From positions 33,081 to 97,080 of the forward strand of contig JAITLV010000298.1 in the NCBI GenBank assembly GCA_031277685.1: a stretch of DNA of 64,000 nucleotides, written 5' to 3'. The notes under the pieces were generated by a model, which was not told where the DNA came from, searched no databases, and saw only the letters and a program-made list of their open reading frames with translations. Within the stretch, counting starts at the first letter, position 1; each line of letters begins with the position of its first letter. Position numbers and translations under genes: made by a program. Shown piece by piece: positions 25,275-35,100 of the stretch. The DNA is from Sphingobacterium sp. GTDB taxonomy: Bacteria > Bacteroidota > Bacteroidia > Sphingobacteriales > Sphingobacteriaceae.

Positions 25275-26264
25275 ATGAATCTGAATAATTTGGAAGACAG
25301 GATTTTTGATATGCAGGCACTTGGTTTTTCAGAGGAAAATATCAAGAAAATGCAGGAACTCATGGAAAAGAACGCCGTTTCTTTCAATCTGTATGAAACC
25401 CATCGGGCAGATAAGGGAGGTGTGATTGACTATACCGTGTACATAAAAAAATCGGCACAGTCAGATTTTTATTACCTCCCTAAATTTGATGCTGTTCAAG
25501 ACAAGGTGAAAACTGGCCCTGAACAAAAATATTTGGTCATCACGCCACATGAAGAGCCAGGTAAGAGTTTGGTGCGTAAGCTGGAAACTATCAATGAAGC
25601 CCTTGATTATTTTGCACTACAGCCGAAGGCCGAACTAGCGATTGGTAAGGATGCCAAGTCTAAGCTCAGCTTGGCACAGAGAGAGGGCGGAAAGGTCATC
25701 TATGCGGAACGTAATTTTCGCTCGGTAATTGGACAGCCACCAATCCCGCAGACATTCTACGTGGAAGAAGGCAAAGGTATGACCAAGATACAGGCAGGTA
25801 ATCTTGTTCAGGGAAGGGCTGTTTTCAGGGACGACCTTGTAAACTTTCAGGGACAGCCATACACTGCTTGGATTGCGCTCAATTTCAATAAGCCGAGGGA
25901 TAGGTACGGCAATTATCCACTTCAAATCTATAGCGTTCCAAACTATGGTTTTGACCTCAAAACTTCGCTATCGGAATATAAAATAGGGGAAATGGAACAA
26001 CCAAAGCTAGCCGCACAAATCGAGAATGCAATATGTAATGGTGAGAGGATTATTGTAACCTGTACAAACGCAGATAATGAGAAAAAACAGGTCTTTATGG
26101 AAGCTTCGGTACGTTTCCGTACGCTTAACTTCTTTAGGATGGACGGCAAGCCCGAAATGCGGGAGCAGTTTCTCAAGCTAGGAGCTAGTCAGCGGGTATC
26201 AGGGCAGATGCTCTCCAACAATCAATCCCAACAGCAGGAAAATGGTGCCCGTGTCAGGAGATAG
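25275..26264 (+). CDS. DUF3945/DUF4099-like ICE protein
   Basis: A 329-aa soluble protein without signal peptide. The N-terminal FDMQALGFSEENIKKMQELM looks like a UBA-type helical motif. The region FYVEEGKGMTKIQAGNLVQGRAVFRD and the C-terminal FFRMDGKPEMREQF match the repeats seen in DUF3945/DUF4099 proteins of Bacteroidetes mobile elements, which often accompany topoisomerase genes. No topoisomerase is seen in the window. It replaces TraN after TraM. A role in DNA processing during transfer is a guess. Confidence 0.65.
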   Translation: MNLNNLEDRIFDMQALGFSEENIKKMQELMEKNAVSFNLYETHRADKGGVIDYTVYIKKSAQSDFYYLPKFDAVQDKVKTGPEQKYLVITPHEEPGKSLVRKLETINEALDYFALQPKAELAIGKDAKSKLSLAQREGGKVIYAERNFRSVIGQPPIPQTFYVEEGKGMTKIQAGNLVQGRAVFRDDLVNFQGQPYTAWIALNFNKPRDRYGNYPLQIYSVPNYGFDLKTSLSEYKIGEMEQPKLAAQIENAICNGERIIVTCTNADNEKKQVFMEASVRFRTLNFFRMDGKPEMREQFLKLGASQRVSGQMLSNNQSQQQENGARVRR

Positions 26265-26278
26265 GCACCATTCTTGTT
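26241..26278 (+). terminator. terminator after TraM-proximal gene
   Basis: AATGGTGCC (26241-26249) pairs with GGCACCATT (26264-26272), followed by a T-rich stretch. The stem overlaps the last codons and stop of the 329-aa gene. Confidence 0.65.
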
Positions 26279-26309
26279 TGAAAATCGGAAATTTTAACTT
26301 AAAATAGAC

Positions 26310-26486
26310 ATGGAAAAATTCAATCAACTGAAGGCTCTCATCGAAGGAGCCGAACAAGATGCTACCGCATTCTATCAAAAAGGGAATAAAGCTGCGGGAA
26401 CACGTCTGCGTAACGCATTGCAACAGACTAAAACTATAGCACAGGAAATCCGCAATGAGGTAACTGCCCGCAAAAATTCAAAGTAA
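26310..26486 (+). CDS. histone H1-like (Hc1-type) small basic protein
   Basis: A 58-aa helical basic protein (MEKFNQLKALIEGAEQDA, FYQKGNKAAGTRLRNALQQ, VTARKNSK). It matches the Bacteroidetes 'histone H1' family of about 58 residues, small DNA-binding proteins found on chromosomes and mobile elements. It follows the transfer operon and is closed by its own terminator. It may compact or mark element DNA; that role is inferred from the family. Confidence 0.85.
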   Translation: MEKFNQLKALIEGAEQDATAFYQKGNKAAGTRLRNALQQTKTIAQEIRNEVTARKNSK

Positions 26487-26508
26487 GGCAGTTTTTGTTA
26501 CAATAGAA

Positions 26509-26540
26509 GCCTGTTACCGTTTTGGTAGCGGGCTTTTTCG
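26509..26540 (+). terminator. terminator after histone-like gene
   Basis: GCCTGTTACC pairs with GGTAGCGGGC (one mismatch and one wobble), then TTTTT. Located 20-25 bp after the stop. Confidence 0.6.
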
Positions 26541-26569
26541 TTGTTAAGGAAAAAAGTTTTGTATTTTTA
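26541..26569 (+). promoter_or_regulatory. promoter candidate for lipoprotein gene
   Basis: TTG (26541-26543), 18 nt, TATTTTTA (26562-26569). This is close to the Bacteroidetes consensus and 27 bp upstream of the ATG at 26596. Confidence 0.4.
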
Positions 26570-26595
26570 TATTGATAACCAATGATTTAAATGTT

Positions 26596-27033
26596 ATGAG
26601 AACAAGTTGTTTTAGCCTCATGGCAATGCTATTAATTGCGCTCTGTTCCTGCTCGGGAAAAGGTAAACGTTTGGAGGAAAAGATAATCGGACGTTATTTC
26701 TCTGTATCGGAAAATGAATATGACCATTTCAAGGACACAATGGAAATCAGGAGAACCGATGATGGTAAATACGATGTAACGCAAATTGCAAATTGGTCTT
26801 CCGCCAAGAAATCAGACCCTACCAGACCTAATAGGAATAAAGTTGCAGGCGAGTGGATAAACTATGGAAAAGGCGACACTTTTACGGGTAGTTTCCAAAT
26901 GAGCGATACAACCCTCCGTATCACAGACCCAATGTCCGGCAGTGTGGAAATTATCAGATTTGACGTAGATGAAGGTCTGATGTATTACCCTGTTAGGAAT
27001 AGCTTTGAAACTTATACTAAAATCAAAGATTAA
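26596..27033 (+). CDS. lipoprotein of unknown function
   Basis: A 145-aa protein starting at ATG 26596, which puts the signal peptide at the N-terminus and a lipobox at about residue 17 (LIALCSC). The mature part is beta-rich with RYFSVSENEYDHFKDTMEI, GEWINYGKGDTFTGSF and DTTLRITDPMSG, a lipocalin-like or DUF-type barrel pattern. Cargo or surface-exclusion lipoproteins are common just after tra operons, but nothing shows that role here. Confidence 0.7.
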   Translation: MRTSCFSLMAMLLIALCSCSGKGKRLEEKIIGRYFSVSENEYDHFKDTMEIRRTDDGKYDVTQIANWSSAKKSDPTRPNRNKVAGEWINYGKGDTFTGSFQMSDTTLRITDPMSGSVEIIRFDVDEGLMYYPVRNSFETYTKIKD

Positions 27034-27548
27034 GAGGATTGGCAATAATGTCAATCCTTTTTTATTTATCTACCAATACCTTTCTTTGGCGTAGAGGCTT
27101 CTATCGTTCCTCGGAAGCCACAACGCCCGATGCTTTCCTACAGGCTGGTCGCGTACCGCTACAGCCCGTAGGGCTTTCCTCTATGTGATAAGACCTTTAC
27201 TTTCTATATGTCATTTTAAGATAGCCTAAGGCTTTTTGTTGCACAAATTTCTGAACAACCTCCCTTTCGCCAAGGCAGACCCCTGCGGGGTTTGTACACA
27301 AAAAATCTTCCTTTCGCGCCTCGCTGCGCTCTGCACGAAAGCGTATTTTTTGTGACAAAGCCTTGTCTTGCAGGGAGATTGTATCAGGAGCGGGTATCTA
27401 ACAAAAGCCAGAGGCCCGTGTCCTCGGGTTTGCGTTCAAAATTCTGATTATGAAAAAAGGACAGCAAAACACAGGCAATCGGTCGCCACCTCAAGGAGGT
27501 GCCACCATGGAAAAAACAATCAAATTTTTAATATTAAAAAACAGTATC
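27034..27548. other. non-coding region with large inverted repeat; oriT candidate
   Basis: 515 bp with no convincing gene. It contains an AGCCC/GGGCT hairpin (about 27164-27176), an AT-rich stretch and the nested inverted repeat at 27260-27377. This GC-uneven, structured, gene-free stretch between the transfer operon and accessory genes is where an origin of transfer or a structured RNA might lie. No relaxase is nearby, so oriT is only a suggestion. Confidence 0.4.
27260..27377. repeat. nested inverted repeat, about 118 nt
   Basis: Four arm pairs nest around one centre. CTCCCT (27260-27265) pairs with AGGGAG (27372-27377), CAAGGC (27271-27276) with GCCTTG (27360-27365), ACAAAAAAT (27298-27306) with ATTTTTTGT (27345-27353), and CTTTCG (27311-27316) with CGAAAG (27336-27341). 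A CCCC-TGC-GGGG hairpin sits in the left arm. All pairs are exact. It could be a DNA cruciform site such as oriT or a replication site, or a structured RNA. Confidence 0.55.
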
Positions 27549-28082
27549 ATGAAAACGATAGTAATAGAAAGCAAAGAAATCCTTAAAGGAACAAACGGAA
27601 CTGCTGATAAAACAGCAGATAGTAAGACAGACAATAAAAATATTGTTCAAACTAAAAACAAGGAAGAAAAAGAGACGAAACCTCAAAATAGAACGGTTGG
27701 GAATGGAAAACAGGACACTAACATACCTGCGCCTAGCGAGCCAAAGGTAAGCGAACCACCTATAACGGTTCAGCCGTTAAAACCTGTTCCAAATCTTGAA
27801 AGTACCCTAAAACGTGTAGAAGAGTTGCACCGCAGGAAAATACAACGTGATAGGCTGATAGGTACGATTGACACGTTGGATTCGTTCGAGGTCGAATTGA
27901 AAGACGATGCGGACGAAACCAATGGAAATCATTTCCAAGGCTGTAAGCTGACTATAGAGGATGATGACCGTAACCAGTTTATAACGAAAAATCCAGTCAT
28001 TATCAAAGCGGTAGCACAGTTTGTGAAAAATATGTGTGTGGATAGATTAGGAGAAGTCGAGGCAGAAATCACACTTCCTTAA
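27549..28082 (+). CDS. conserved-type ICE accessory protein, 177 aa
   Basis: A soluble protein with a long low-complexity Lys/Thr/Asn/Pro-rich N-terminal region (about residues 15-85) and a folded C-terminal domain. That domain starts LESTLKRVEELHRRKIQRDR, quoted in part as LKRVEELHRRKIQRDRL, and ends VKNMCVDRLGEVEAEITLP. ATG 27549 is preferred. An ATG at 27507 follows a GGAGG sequence and would add a hydrophobic-basic leader of 14 residues. Related domains occur in many Bacteroidetes ICE accessory regions. Function is unknown. Confidence 0.6.
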   Translation: MKTIVIESKEILKGTNGTADKTADSKTDNKNIVQTKNKEEKETKPQNRTVGNGKQDTNIPAPSEPKVSEPPITVQPLKPVPNLESTLKRVEELHRRKIQRDRLIGTIDTLDSFEVELKDDADETNGNHFQGCKLTIEDDDRNQFITKNPVIIKAVAQFVKNMCVDRLGEVEAEITLP

Positions 28083-28087
28083 TTTAT

Positions 28088-28121
28088 AATCCCCCAAGCC
28101 TGTTGATGGGCGTGGGGGATT
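28088..28121 (+). terminator. terminator hairpin between ICE accessory genes
   Basis: AATCCCCCA (28088-28096) pairs perfectly with TGGGGGATT (28113-28121), starting six bases after the stop of the 177-aa gene. Confidence 0.65.
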
Positions 28122-28147
28122 AATTCTAAAATTTAATCAGAAATATC

Positions 28148-28927
28148 ATGAAACATAATTTTGAGGAACGTAGGCAGAGACGTTTGGAACATGCCAAAAA
28201 CATGGCAGTAAGGGCAGATAAAGAAAGTGAAGCACTTTATAATGAAGCTAGCAAAATGGCTAGCGCAATACCTTTCGGACAGCCTATCTTAGTTGGGCAT
28301 CATTCAGAAAGGCGAGATAGAAACTATCGGGATAAAATACACAATAAGTACGGAAAGGCTTTTAAAACTATGGACAAGGCAGATTACTATCGGAATAAAG
28401 CAGATAGTATAGAAGCAAATGATAATATCTATGACGATGACCCCGAAGCACTGCAAAAACTGGAAGCAAGATTGACGCTTTTAAAGGATCTGCAAGACTT
28501 TATGAAGTCCGCAAACCGCTGTTTGAAAAAAAACGACAAGAAAGCTTTTTTGAAGCTTCCCAATACGAGCGAAAAGACTTGGGATTTGCTCAATACCCCC
28601 AATGTGATGGGAGATATTGGATTTGCAGGCTACAAGCTCACAAATAACAATGCGAATATCCGCAGGATAACACAACGTATAGAAAAATTAAAGAGGATAG
28701 AGCAGAGGGAGGAGCTAGATACTGTAATAAATGGCGTAAGGATTTTTGAAAACCATGAGGCCAATAGGTTACAGGTGTATTTTGAGGGAAAGCCGAGCGA
28801 GGATATTAGGAAGAAATTGAAATCTAACGGTTTCCGTTGGTCGCCCTCCCAAGGTGCATGGCAGAGGGGTATCGGAAATTACGCCCTTAGAGCTGCTTTT
28901 GAGATAGCAAAGAGTTTAGCGACCTAA
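28148..28927 (+). CDS. DUF3560 domain protein
   Basis: A 259-aa soluble protein of the DUF3560 type found on Bacteroidetes plasmids and ICEs. The N-terminal half is helical and charged with PFGQPILVGHHSERRDRNYR (about residues 43-62), the family hallmark. The middle has GFAGYKLTNNNANIRRI, and the C-terminus has LKSNGFRWSPSQGAWQR, a short module also seen in DNA-processing proteins of mobile elements. It is the last ICE gene before the right end and is followed by a strong terminator. Confidence 0.8.
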   Translation: MKHNFEERRQRRLEHAKNMAVRADKESEALYNEASKMASAIPFGQPILVGHHSERRDRNYRDKIHNKYGKAFKTMDKADYYRNKADSIEANDNIYDDDPEALQKLEARLTLLKDLQDFMKSANRCLKKNDKKAFLKLPNTSEKTWDLLNTPNVMGDIGFAGYKLTNNNANIRRITQRIEKLKRIEQREELDTVINGVRIFENHEANRLQVYFEGKPSEDIRKKLKSNGFRWSPSQGAWQRGIGNYALRAAFEIAKSLAT

Positions 28928-28943
28928 TCCATTGTGGCAAATT

Positions 28944-28975
28944 AAATAGGCGGTCTAAACCGCCTATTTGCCCTT
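28944..28975 (+). terminator. terminator after DUF3560 gene
   Basis: A perfect 11-bp stem (AAATAGGCGGT 28944-28954, ACCGCCTATTT 28959-28969) with a CTAA loop, 17 bp after the stop. Confidence 0.8.
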
Positions 28976-29256
28976 TATTTTCTGCCTCGATAGGGATGCA
29001 ACTCCGTAGCATTCACGACTGGCCCTTGCGGGCCATCAACTCATGATTACTATCTTTATTAACGCCCTAATATTTGTTTTTTATCTGCAATAAATTGATT
29101 ATCTTTGTTTTATTCTAGCATGTGAAGTTAGAATGGGAGAAGAATAAAACGTTCTTTTTTGTGTCAGAATGAAAAAAATGCCCTATTTAAAACCCTAATA
29201 CTACAACCTGGTTTTAAGTGGCTGTAAATTAGATATTTAGAATGGTGGTTAGGTCG
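28976..29256. other. right terminal region of the ICE
   Basis: 281 bp with no gene. A GGCCC-TTGC-GGGCC hairpin lies at about 29022-29035. A promoter-like pair (TTG 29074-29076, TATCTTTG 29100-29107, long 23-nt spacer) points rightward, out of the element. The region ends at the tRNA-Pro 3'-end copy. Confidence 0.35.
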
Positions 29257-29417
29257 TCCTGCCACCCCGACTGAAAAGCTCTAACGATAGTTAGGGCTTT
29301 TTTTGTTTTTGGCAAGTTGAGAACCTGCGATCTCCTGAGGGGCTGTAAGTTCGATCCGGAGGAGGCTCAGGGGGGTGCTTGGCTACCGCGTGGCTGAGCC
29401 AATCCTGCCTCCCCGAC
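29257..29417 (+). repeat. attR-like direct repeat, copy 1 (tRNA-Pro 3' end)
   Basis: Begins with TCCTGCCACCCCGA, identical to the last 14 nt of the tRNA-Pro at 38108-38181. The terminator of that tRNA and about 110 bp more follow, and it closes with another tRNA-tail copy (CAATCCTGCCTCCCCGAC). The upstream part of the tRNA is missing, as expected for the right attachment site of an element integrated at a tRNA 3' end. It matches 38168-38329 over its whole length with scattered differences. Confidence 0.65.
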
Positions 29418-29468
29418 TGAAAAACGCTAACGAAAGTTAGGTTTTTTTGTTTCAAGGGAGAAAAGGAA

Positions 29469-30479
29469 CTATAATGCAAGTTGCTCACACTTATCGCCTT
29501 TATCAATATTAATTATCAGATCATATTTGTTGGGTGTCTTCTCGTTAACAGGAGAGATTATTGTATTTCTATTTTCTTTAGTTTGATCATTCACTCCGAT
29601 AACGAAGTATTTTTCTGCATATTTCTCTTTTAGGAATACACCTAATTTTTTTGGTCCCTTAAATTGGGGATCATTTTCGAGGTGAAAACTAGCGGCCCAA
29701 ATCAATACGCCTGATTTGTTATCAATATGTCCATTTAAGTTTTCGTACATCATTGAGTCTCTCGGGAACGTTGGGTCATCCCACAGCGATGTGAATTGTT
29801 CAAGCTCATGAAATAGCAACTTATTTTTGTCATTGCCTATCGTAGATTTTAAACTTTTGACATTTTTTTTGGCTTTTTCCAGGCGTTCAAGCCATTTAGC
29901 GGAAGTTATAATCATGATATTGCTATCGAGAATAGCATTCATGGAGCTGTCTAATAAAATTTTGGTGTTTGAGATCTGGTCTTTTTGAATACCTGAGGCA
30001 TAGGTGTTTAACTGTGTGAGTGGTGTTGAGTAGTTTTGGAAATCTATGCCTACTAATTGGATTTTTTTCTGATGGTTTTCGTTTTATTCTTTAAGCCAAT
30101 CTATCATCTGCACTATTTCCAGACAATTATATAAGCCTGCTTTTTGCAGGGAATAGGGTTCATTTAGAGCCGTTAAAGTCGTAGGTAAATCTAAGACAGT
30201 TTCCCCGTTGATATAACTGTTCAGCATGGAAGTTACATTTATTGATGCTTCAAGTACAATGACATGAATAGATTCCTCCTTTATAAGGTGTTTAACGATA
30301 TCAAATTTTGTGTTGTAATATCCTCTGTAGAAATGTTGTGCTTCTCCTAAACCTATGATATTGTGGTTTTGAATTTTGTCCGAAATGCGCGACAATTCTT
30401 TTTGTGAAAGATGTTGTGCTGAACATATAGCAAAAAAAAATGATAATAATAATGTTAGGGCTAGTTTGATTTGGTTCAT
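29469..30479 (-). pseudogene. erythromycin-esterase-like gene with in-frame stop
   Basis: One frame of about 336 codons is interrupted by a single TAA at codon 132 (30084-30086). The first part has a signal peptide (to about residue 21) and the esterase signature IIGLGEAQHF (41-50) with Glu46 and His49. The second part continues in the same frame with LVGIDFQNYSTPLTQLNTY and RDSMMYENLNGHI. The stop follows DWLKE, where relatives read on. One base change (for example TAT to TAA) explains it. The last ATG after the stop is at 29942. A substrate other than macrolides is possible because this family is broad. Loss of function, readthrough or a sequencing error are all possible. Confidence 0.7.
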
Positions 30480-30552
30480 AATTCTTTTTGTATTGCTTTA
30501 GTATAGGATGAAATCCTGTACTGAATTCCATAAATAAAACAGAGGGTTCTTT

Positions 30553-30590
30553 AAACAGTAGGGCTGCCCTTGGGTAGCCCTACTGTTTTT
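30553..30590. terminator. bidirectional terminator
   Basis: A perfect 13-bp stem (30553-30565 with 30576-30588) with TTTTT on the plus side and AAA/TTT on the other. It lies 21 bp past the stop of the YHS-like lipoprotein gene and terminates the minus-strand efflux operon. Confidence 0.75.
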
Positions 30591-30608
30591 GATCTCTTTC
30601 TTAAAAGT

Positions 30609-31034
30609 TTATAGTGCTTTATTCTGATTCAGGAACTGTCTGTAGTTGTCCTGATGTTCAAAATATGCAACTTGACCTCCGTCACCGATGAGGACAATGT
30701 AGGCCCTTGCTTTGTCTACTTTTGATCCCGTCTGTGGATCTATGGCATAGCGTACTTTTTCATCTTTTGGAATCCGCTCTTTGCAATTTTCGCAACAGCC
30801 ATAATATGTCTTTCCATCCAAAGGTACTGCTAGTTGTTTCTTTCCCATAAATTCATCATTAACCATGCAGACCATATCCGAGGGAACCTGTTGTCCCTTT
30901 TCATAGCCAAATTGCTTTTGCATCATTGCTGGTGCAGCTATGTCGCTTCTGTTCTTGCTGTTTTCTGGGGTGCTACAGGCTACTATCTGCGTAATGAGCA
31001 GAGCGATGAATGCGATTGATCTTAAAATTTTCAT
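30609..31034 (-). CDS. YHS/TRASH-like Cys-rich lipoprotein
   Basis: A 141-aa lipoprotein (lipobox ITQIVAC, Cys20) with a metal-binding TRASH/YHS-type core. VPSDMVCMVNDEFMGK (about 51-66) is followed by YYGCCENCKERI (about 77-88), which gives a C-x2-C pair behind an upstream Cys. It closes the efflux operon 7 bp after the adaptor gene. It probably binds a heavy metal ion such as copper in the periplasm for delivery to the pump or for sensing. The metal is not determined by sequence. Confidence 0.75.
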   Translation of the reverse strand: MKILRSIAFIALLITQIVACSTPENSKNRSDIAAPAMMQKQFGYEKGQQVPSDMVCMVNDEFMGKKQLAVPLDGKTYYGCCENCKERIPKDEKVRYAIDPQTGSKVDKARAYIVLIGDGGQVAYFEHQDNYRQFLNQNKAL

Positions 31035-31041
31035 CTGTTTA

Positions 31042-32136
31042 TTATTTAAGTGTTGTCCCTTCTGTAATTTCTTCGTTGGCCATTTTTATGATGTGGTCAC
31101 CATCAGCGAGTGCGCCGAACACTTCAATTTTGTCGTTTAATGCTCTTCCCTTTTTTACCGGAATAAATTTTGCGTTTCCGCCATCATTCTTGATGACATA
31201 GATTCCCATATTGCCCTCGACCAAAGCTGAGCGGGGGATAAAAAATGTTGCTTTGTTGTTTTTAAGGAGGACTTTTGCTTCCGCAACCATAAAAGGTTTG
31301 AGATCGGGGTCGTTGTTGATAAAGTCTGCTTCAAATTTCTCGGAACGTAATTTTAAATCCAAAGCCCCGCTCTTCCGGCTTATCGTTGCTTGGAAATTCT
31401 TTTCGGGGAGAGCTCTTACATTGAAGTTGATTGTGTCTCCTACCGCGATATAGGGTACATTTGCCTCAGGAATAGATAAGTTCAGACGAAGCTTTGACGA
31501 ATTTTGGATGACAAGCAATGGTGTTCCACCCATTGGTCCTACATAAGCGCCAATATCTGTATTCCGGGCTGTAATGACGCCACTGAAAGGTGCACGGATA
31601 ATTAAATACTGGTTGATGTCCTGTATTTCGGTGTAAGCAGCCCGAGCGGATTTTACTTTGGCCTCATCGGAAAGTTTTTGTGCGGTGATCTGATCCAGGG
31701 CATCGCGTGCGATAGCCCCTTTGGTTTCATTTGCACGATACATACGGTCATAATTCGCTTTTGTAGCAATGTAAATTGCTTCCTGGGCATGTATCTTGGC
31801 TTTTGCATTGACAATTTGTGCCTGTAACTCTGGTGCTTCCAGTGTCATGAGTATCTGACCTTTGCTGACCTTTGAGCCAATATCAACATGAATAACTTTG
31901 ACATAACTCTGTATTTTTGCGAATAATGCGGTCTCCTGATCGGGTCTTAATTCGCCTGCAAGCTGCAGTGGTACTGCTGGATTTATTCTGGCAATGGCGA
32001 TGGTTGTCAGGGGCATAGTGGCCATTTTTGTAACCTTAGTTTTCTCCTGTGGGACGGTATTGTTCTCTTTTATATTCTGGTCGCAGGCGCTAAGTAGTAA
32101 CGCAACAGCTGGTAAAATAATTGACTTAAGTTTCAT
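31042..32136 (-). CDS. RND efflux periplasmic adaptor lipoprotein
   Basis: A 364-aa membrane-fusion protein (HlyD/AcrA class). The lipobox is LLLSAC (Cys18). The lipoyl half-motif SYVKVIHVDIGSKVSKGQILM (about 93-113), quoted in part as VIHVDIGSKVSKGQ, leads to the coiled-coil hairpin (about 115-165), then APFSGVITARNTDIGAYV as second lipoyl half and a beta-barrel. It bridges the pump and TolC-type channel encoded just upstream (8 bp and further). Part of one operon with pump, channel and the YHS-like protein. Confidence 0.9.
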   Translation of the reverse strand: MKLKSIILPAVALLLSACDQNIKENNTVPQEKTKVTKMATMPLTTIAIARINPAVPLQLAGELRPDQETALFAKIQSYVKVIHVDIGSKVSKGQILMTLEAPELQAQIVNAKAKIHAQEAIYIATKANYDRMYRANETKGAIARDALDQITAQKLSDEAKVKSARAAYTEIQDINQYLIIRAPFSGVITARNTDIGAYVGPMGGTPLLVIQNSSKLRLNLSIPEANVPYIAVGDTINFNVRALPEKNFQATISRKSGALDLKLRSEKFEADFINNDPDLKPFMVAEAKVLLKNNKATFFIPRSALVEGNMGIYVIKNDGGNAKFIPVKKGRALNDKIEVFGALADGDHIIKMANEEITEGTTLK

Positions 32137-32143
32137 GACTGAA

Positions 32144-35100
32144 TTAGATTGTTGTTTTTACAAAATGAATACTATTCTCATCTTCAGGGTCTAGCGAAGG
32201 AGAAGTGGTGGTTGCTTTGTCCTGTATCCATATAAATACCAAGGGAAGGATAATCAATACAGAGAATATCGAAAAAAGAAGTCCGCCAATGACAGCACGT
32301 CCCAATGGAGATACTTGATCGCCGCCTTCGCCAAAACCGATGGCCATTGGCAACATGCCGGCAACCATGGCAATGGTTGTCATAATGATTGGGCGTATAC
32401 GGAGCTTAGCGGCTTCAATGGCGGAAATCATTGCATTATGGTTCTTTAATCGTAGTGACTCCGCATTATTTATTAATAGGACAGCGTTGGCGATTGATAC
32501 ACCTACGGACATAATGAGTCCCATGTAAGATTGTAGGTTCAGTGTTGAACCTGTTAATTTTAATAATATTAAGGCGCCTACGATTACAAAAGGAACAGTG
32601 GATAGAATAACAAGCGAAATTCGGAACGATTGGAAAGTGGCTGTAAGCATTAAGAAAATAACGATAACAGCAATCAATAGACCTGTTGCAAGATTACTCA
32701 TAGTTTCGTTCAGAACAGGAGCCATTCCCGCGACCTCAATATTGATCCCCTTTGGCAGTTCGCCCAAAGATGCAATAGCCACCTGAATATCCTGGGAGGC
32801 CTGGCCAAGATCTTTTTTATGGAGATTTGCGGCAACTGTCGTGTAGCCCATTGTTCCCAGATTGTAACTTTCACCAAGTTCTTTGGTTGCAGTGATTGTA
32901 GCAACGTCTCCTAGTACCGGACGGTCAGCATTCTTGGAAAGCGTTAGATTTTCAAGTTCTTCCTTACTGTTTAGGATATTCTGTGGTGTTTGAACCTGCA
33001 CATCATAGGCGATTCCCATCATTCCGCCGACCCAGAAATTCTTATTGGTATAACGGGTAGATGCTGTTGCGGTGACCAATGATTTTGCGATATCTTGTGC
33101 ATCAAGCCCTAATTGTGCAGCCCTGGTCCGATCTATATTAATCTGTAAGGCGGGATAATCCATAGACTGGGGAATTTGCTGATCACGTAGGTAGTCGATT
33201 TCCTTTAATTTACCGAGGAGTTTCTGTGCATACATACGGTTCATCTTTTTCATCATCCCGGAGATCCGGATTTCAATCGGTGTATTGGTGCCCTGACTTA
33301 ATATTTTTTCGGTAAGTTCGATAGGTTCGAAAGAGAGCTGTATCTCGGGCATTTTTTTATTAAAATGCTTTCTGAGCTCGTCCTTTAATTCATCCGAATT
33401 TCCTTCGAGCTTCTTTAGGGCTACCTGCATTAGTGCTTCATGAGGCCCTGCATTGTAAAGGTAAATCGGGCTAACGGCAAAAGTGGATGGGTGCTGTCCG
33501 ATAAAAACCGATGATATTGCAATATTGTCGGGACCGACCTTCTCTTTTAGCAACTGTAGAAACTGCTTTACCTTTCCTTCGGTCACTTCAATTCGGGTAC
33601 CTTCGGGAGCTTTGATCCGTACTTGAAATTGACGGGAATTGACCGTGGGTAATACATCCTTACCGATTCCACGGTATAAGAAAAAACAGGATACGAAGGC
33701 AAGGATCAGGCTTAAGCTTACGATTACTTTGCGTTTTGCTGTTAAGTTTGACAATAAGCGTAGAAAACGTTCACGGAAACGGTCAAACCAGTTTGTCTGA
33801 TGGGCTGGGTTATGGCATGTTTCAGGATGGTGTTTCATCATCCAATTGGCCATTACCGGCACAAAAGTCTGGGATAATAAAAAGGAAACAATCATGGAAA
33901 ATCCGATAGCCAGCGCTAAAGGCATGAAAAGGGCGCCCGGGATACCTGTCATCATAAATGCAGGAGCAAACACCGCTAGGATACAAAGCATGATCAATAA
34001 TTTTGGGAAAGCGATTTCCTTACAGGCATCCCAGATCGCCTGAGCACGTGTTTTCCCGAGTGCAAAATGCTGATGTATATTTTCGATCGTGACGGTACTT
34101 TCATCGACCAATATTCCGATCGCTAAAGCCAGTCCCGATAGAGACATGATATTGAGTGTTTGACCAAATAGTTTCAGAAATAAGACTCCCGAAATAATGG
34201 AGATGGGGATGGTCATGATCACAATCAATGCTGCTCTGCGGTCATTTAAGAATAATAGAACCATTAATCCGGTCAGTATGGCGCCCAGTATCCCTTCAAT
34301 AACCAGGCTCTTCAATGCATTACTGATGTAGACCGACTGATCAAATTCATAGGAGATACTGACATCTTCGGGCATATTTCTTTGGATTTCCGGTAAACGA
34401 TCCTTTAACTTATTGACCACATCCAGAGTGGATGCATTTCCTGCTTTGGCGATATTAATATACACAGATCGTTTTCCATCAATCAGTGCAAAGCCAGTTG
34501 CAATATCTGCTCCATCTTTTATTGTTGCCACATCACGGATATATATATTGTCCACCGTATTTTTAAAGATTGGGATTTCTCCGAGTTCTTCGATTTTCTT
34601 TACAGTATTGTTTGTTGGGGTAAGGTAGTTTTTGTCACCGATATAGATATTTCCGGAAGGAGAGGTAATGTTATTTCTACTGATGGCCTCGACCACCTGT
34701 TCTGGTGATAGGTTATGTGCCCGCAGTTTATAGGGATCTATGTTTACCTCTATGGTTCTTGGACTGCCACCAAAAGGCGGTGCTGTTGTCAGGCCTGGTA
34801 TTTTAATTAAGAATGGTCGAGCGCTGAAGTTCGCGATATCCTGCAGCTGATTGTTGGTTTTTGTGTTACTACGGAAAACTAGCTGACCTACCGGTTGTGA
34901 GGATGCATCAAAACGGATGATAAATGGTGGGGGTGCACCCGGTGGCAAAAATACTTGGGAGCGATTCGATAAGGCATTGATGGTTGCGATTGCTTCCCCC
35001 ATATCAATTCCCTCGTAAAAAACAATTTTCATGAGGGTCAGTCCCTGTGTATTCTTGGATTCAATACTCTTGATACCATTGGTAAATAAGAGCATGTTAA

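Noticed and set aside
29291..29506. Minus-strand open frame over the tRNA-tail repeat.
   Set aside because: It translates tRNA-type sequence (SGRQDWLS, SPSGDRRFS), a well-known false gene pattern.
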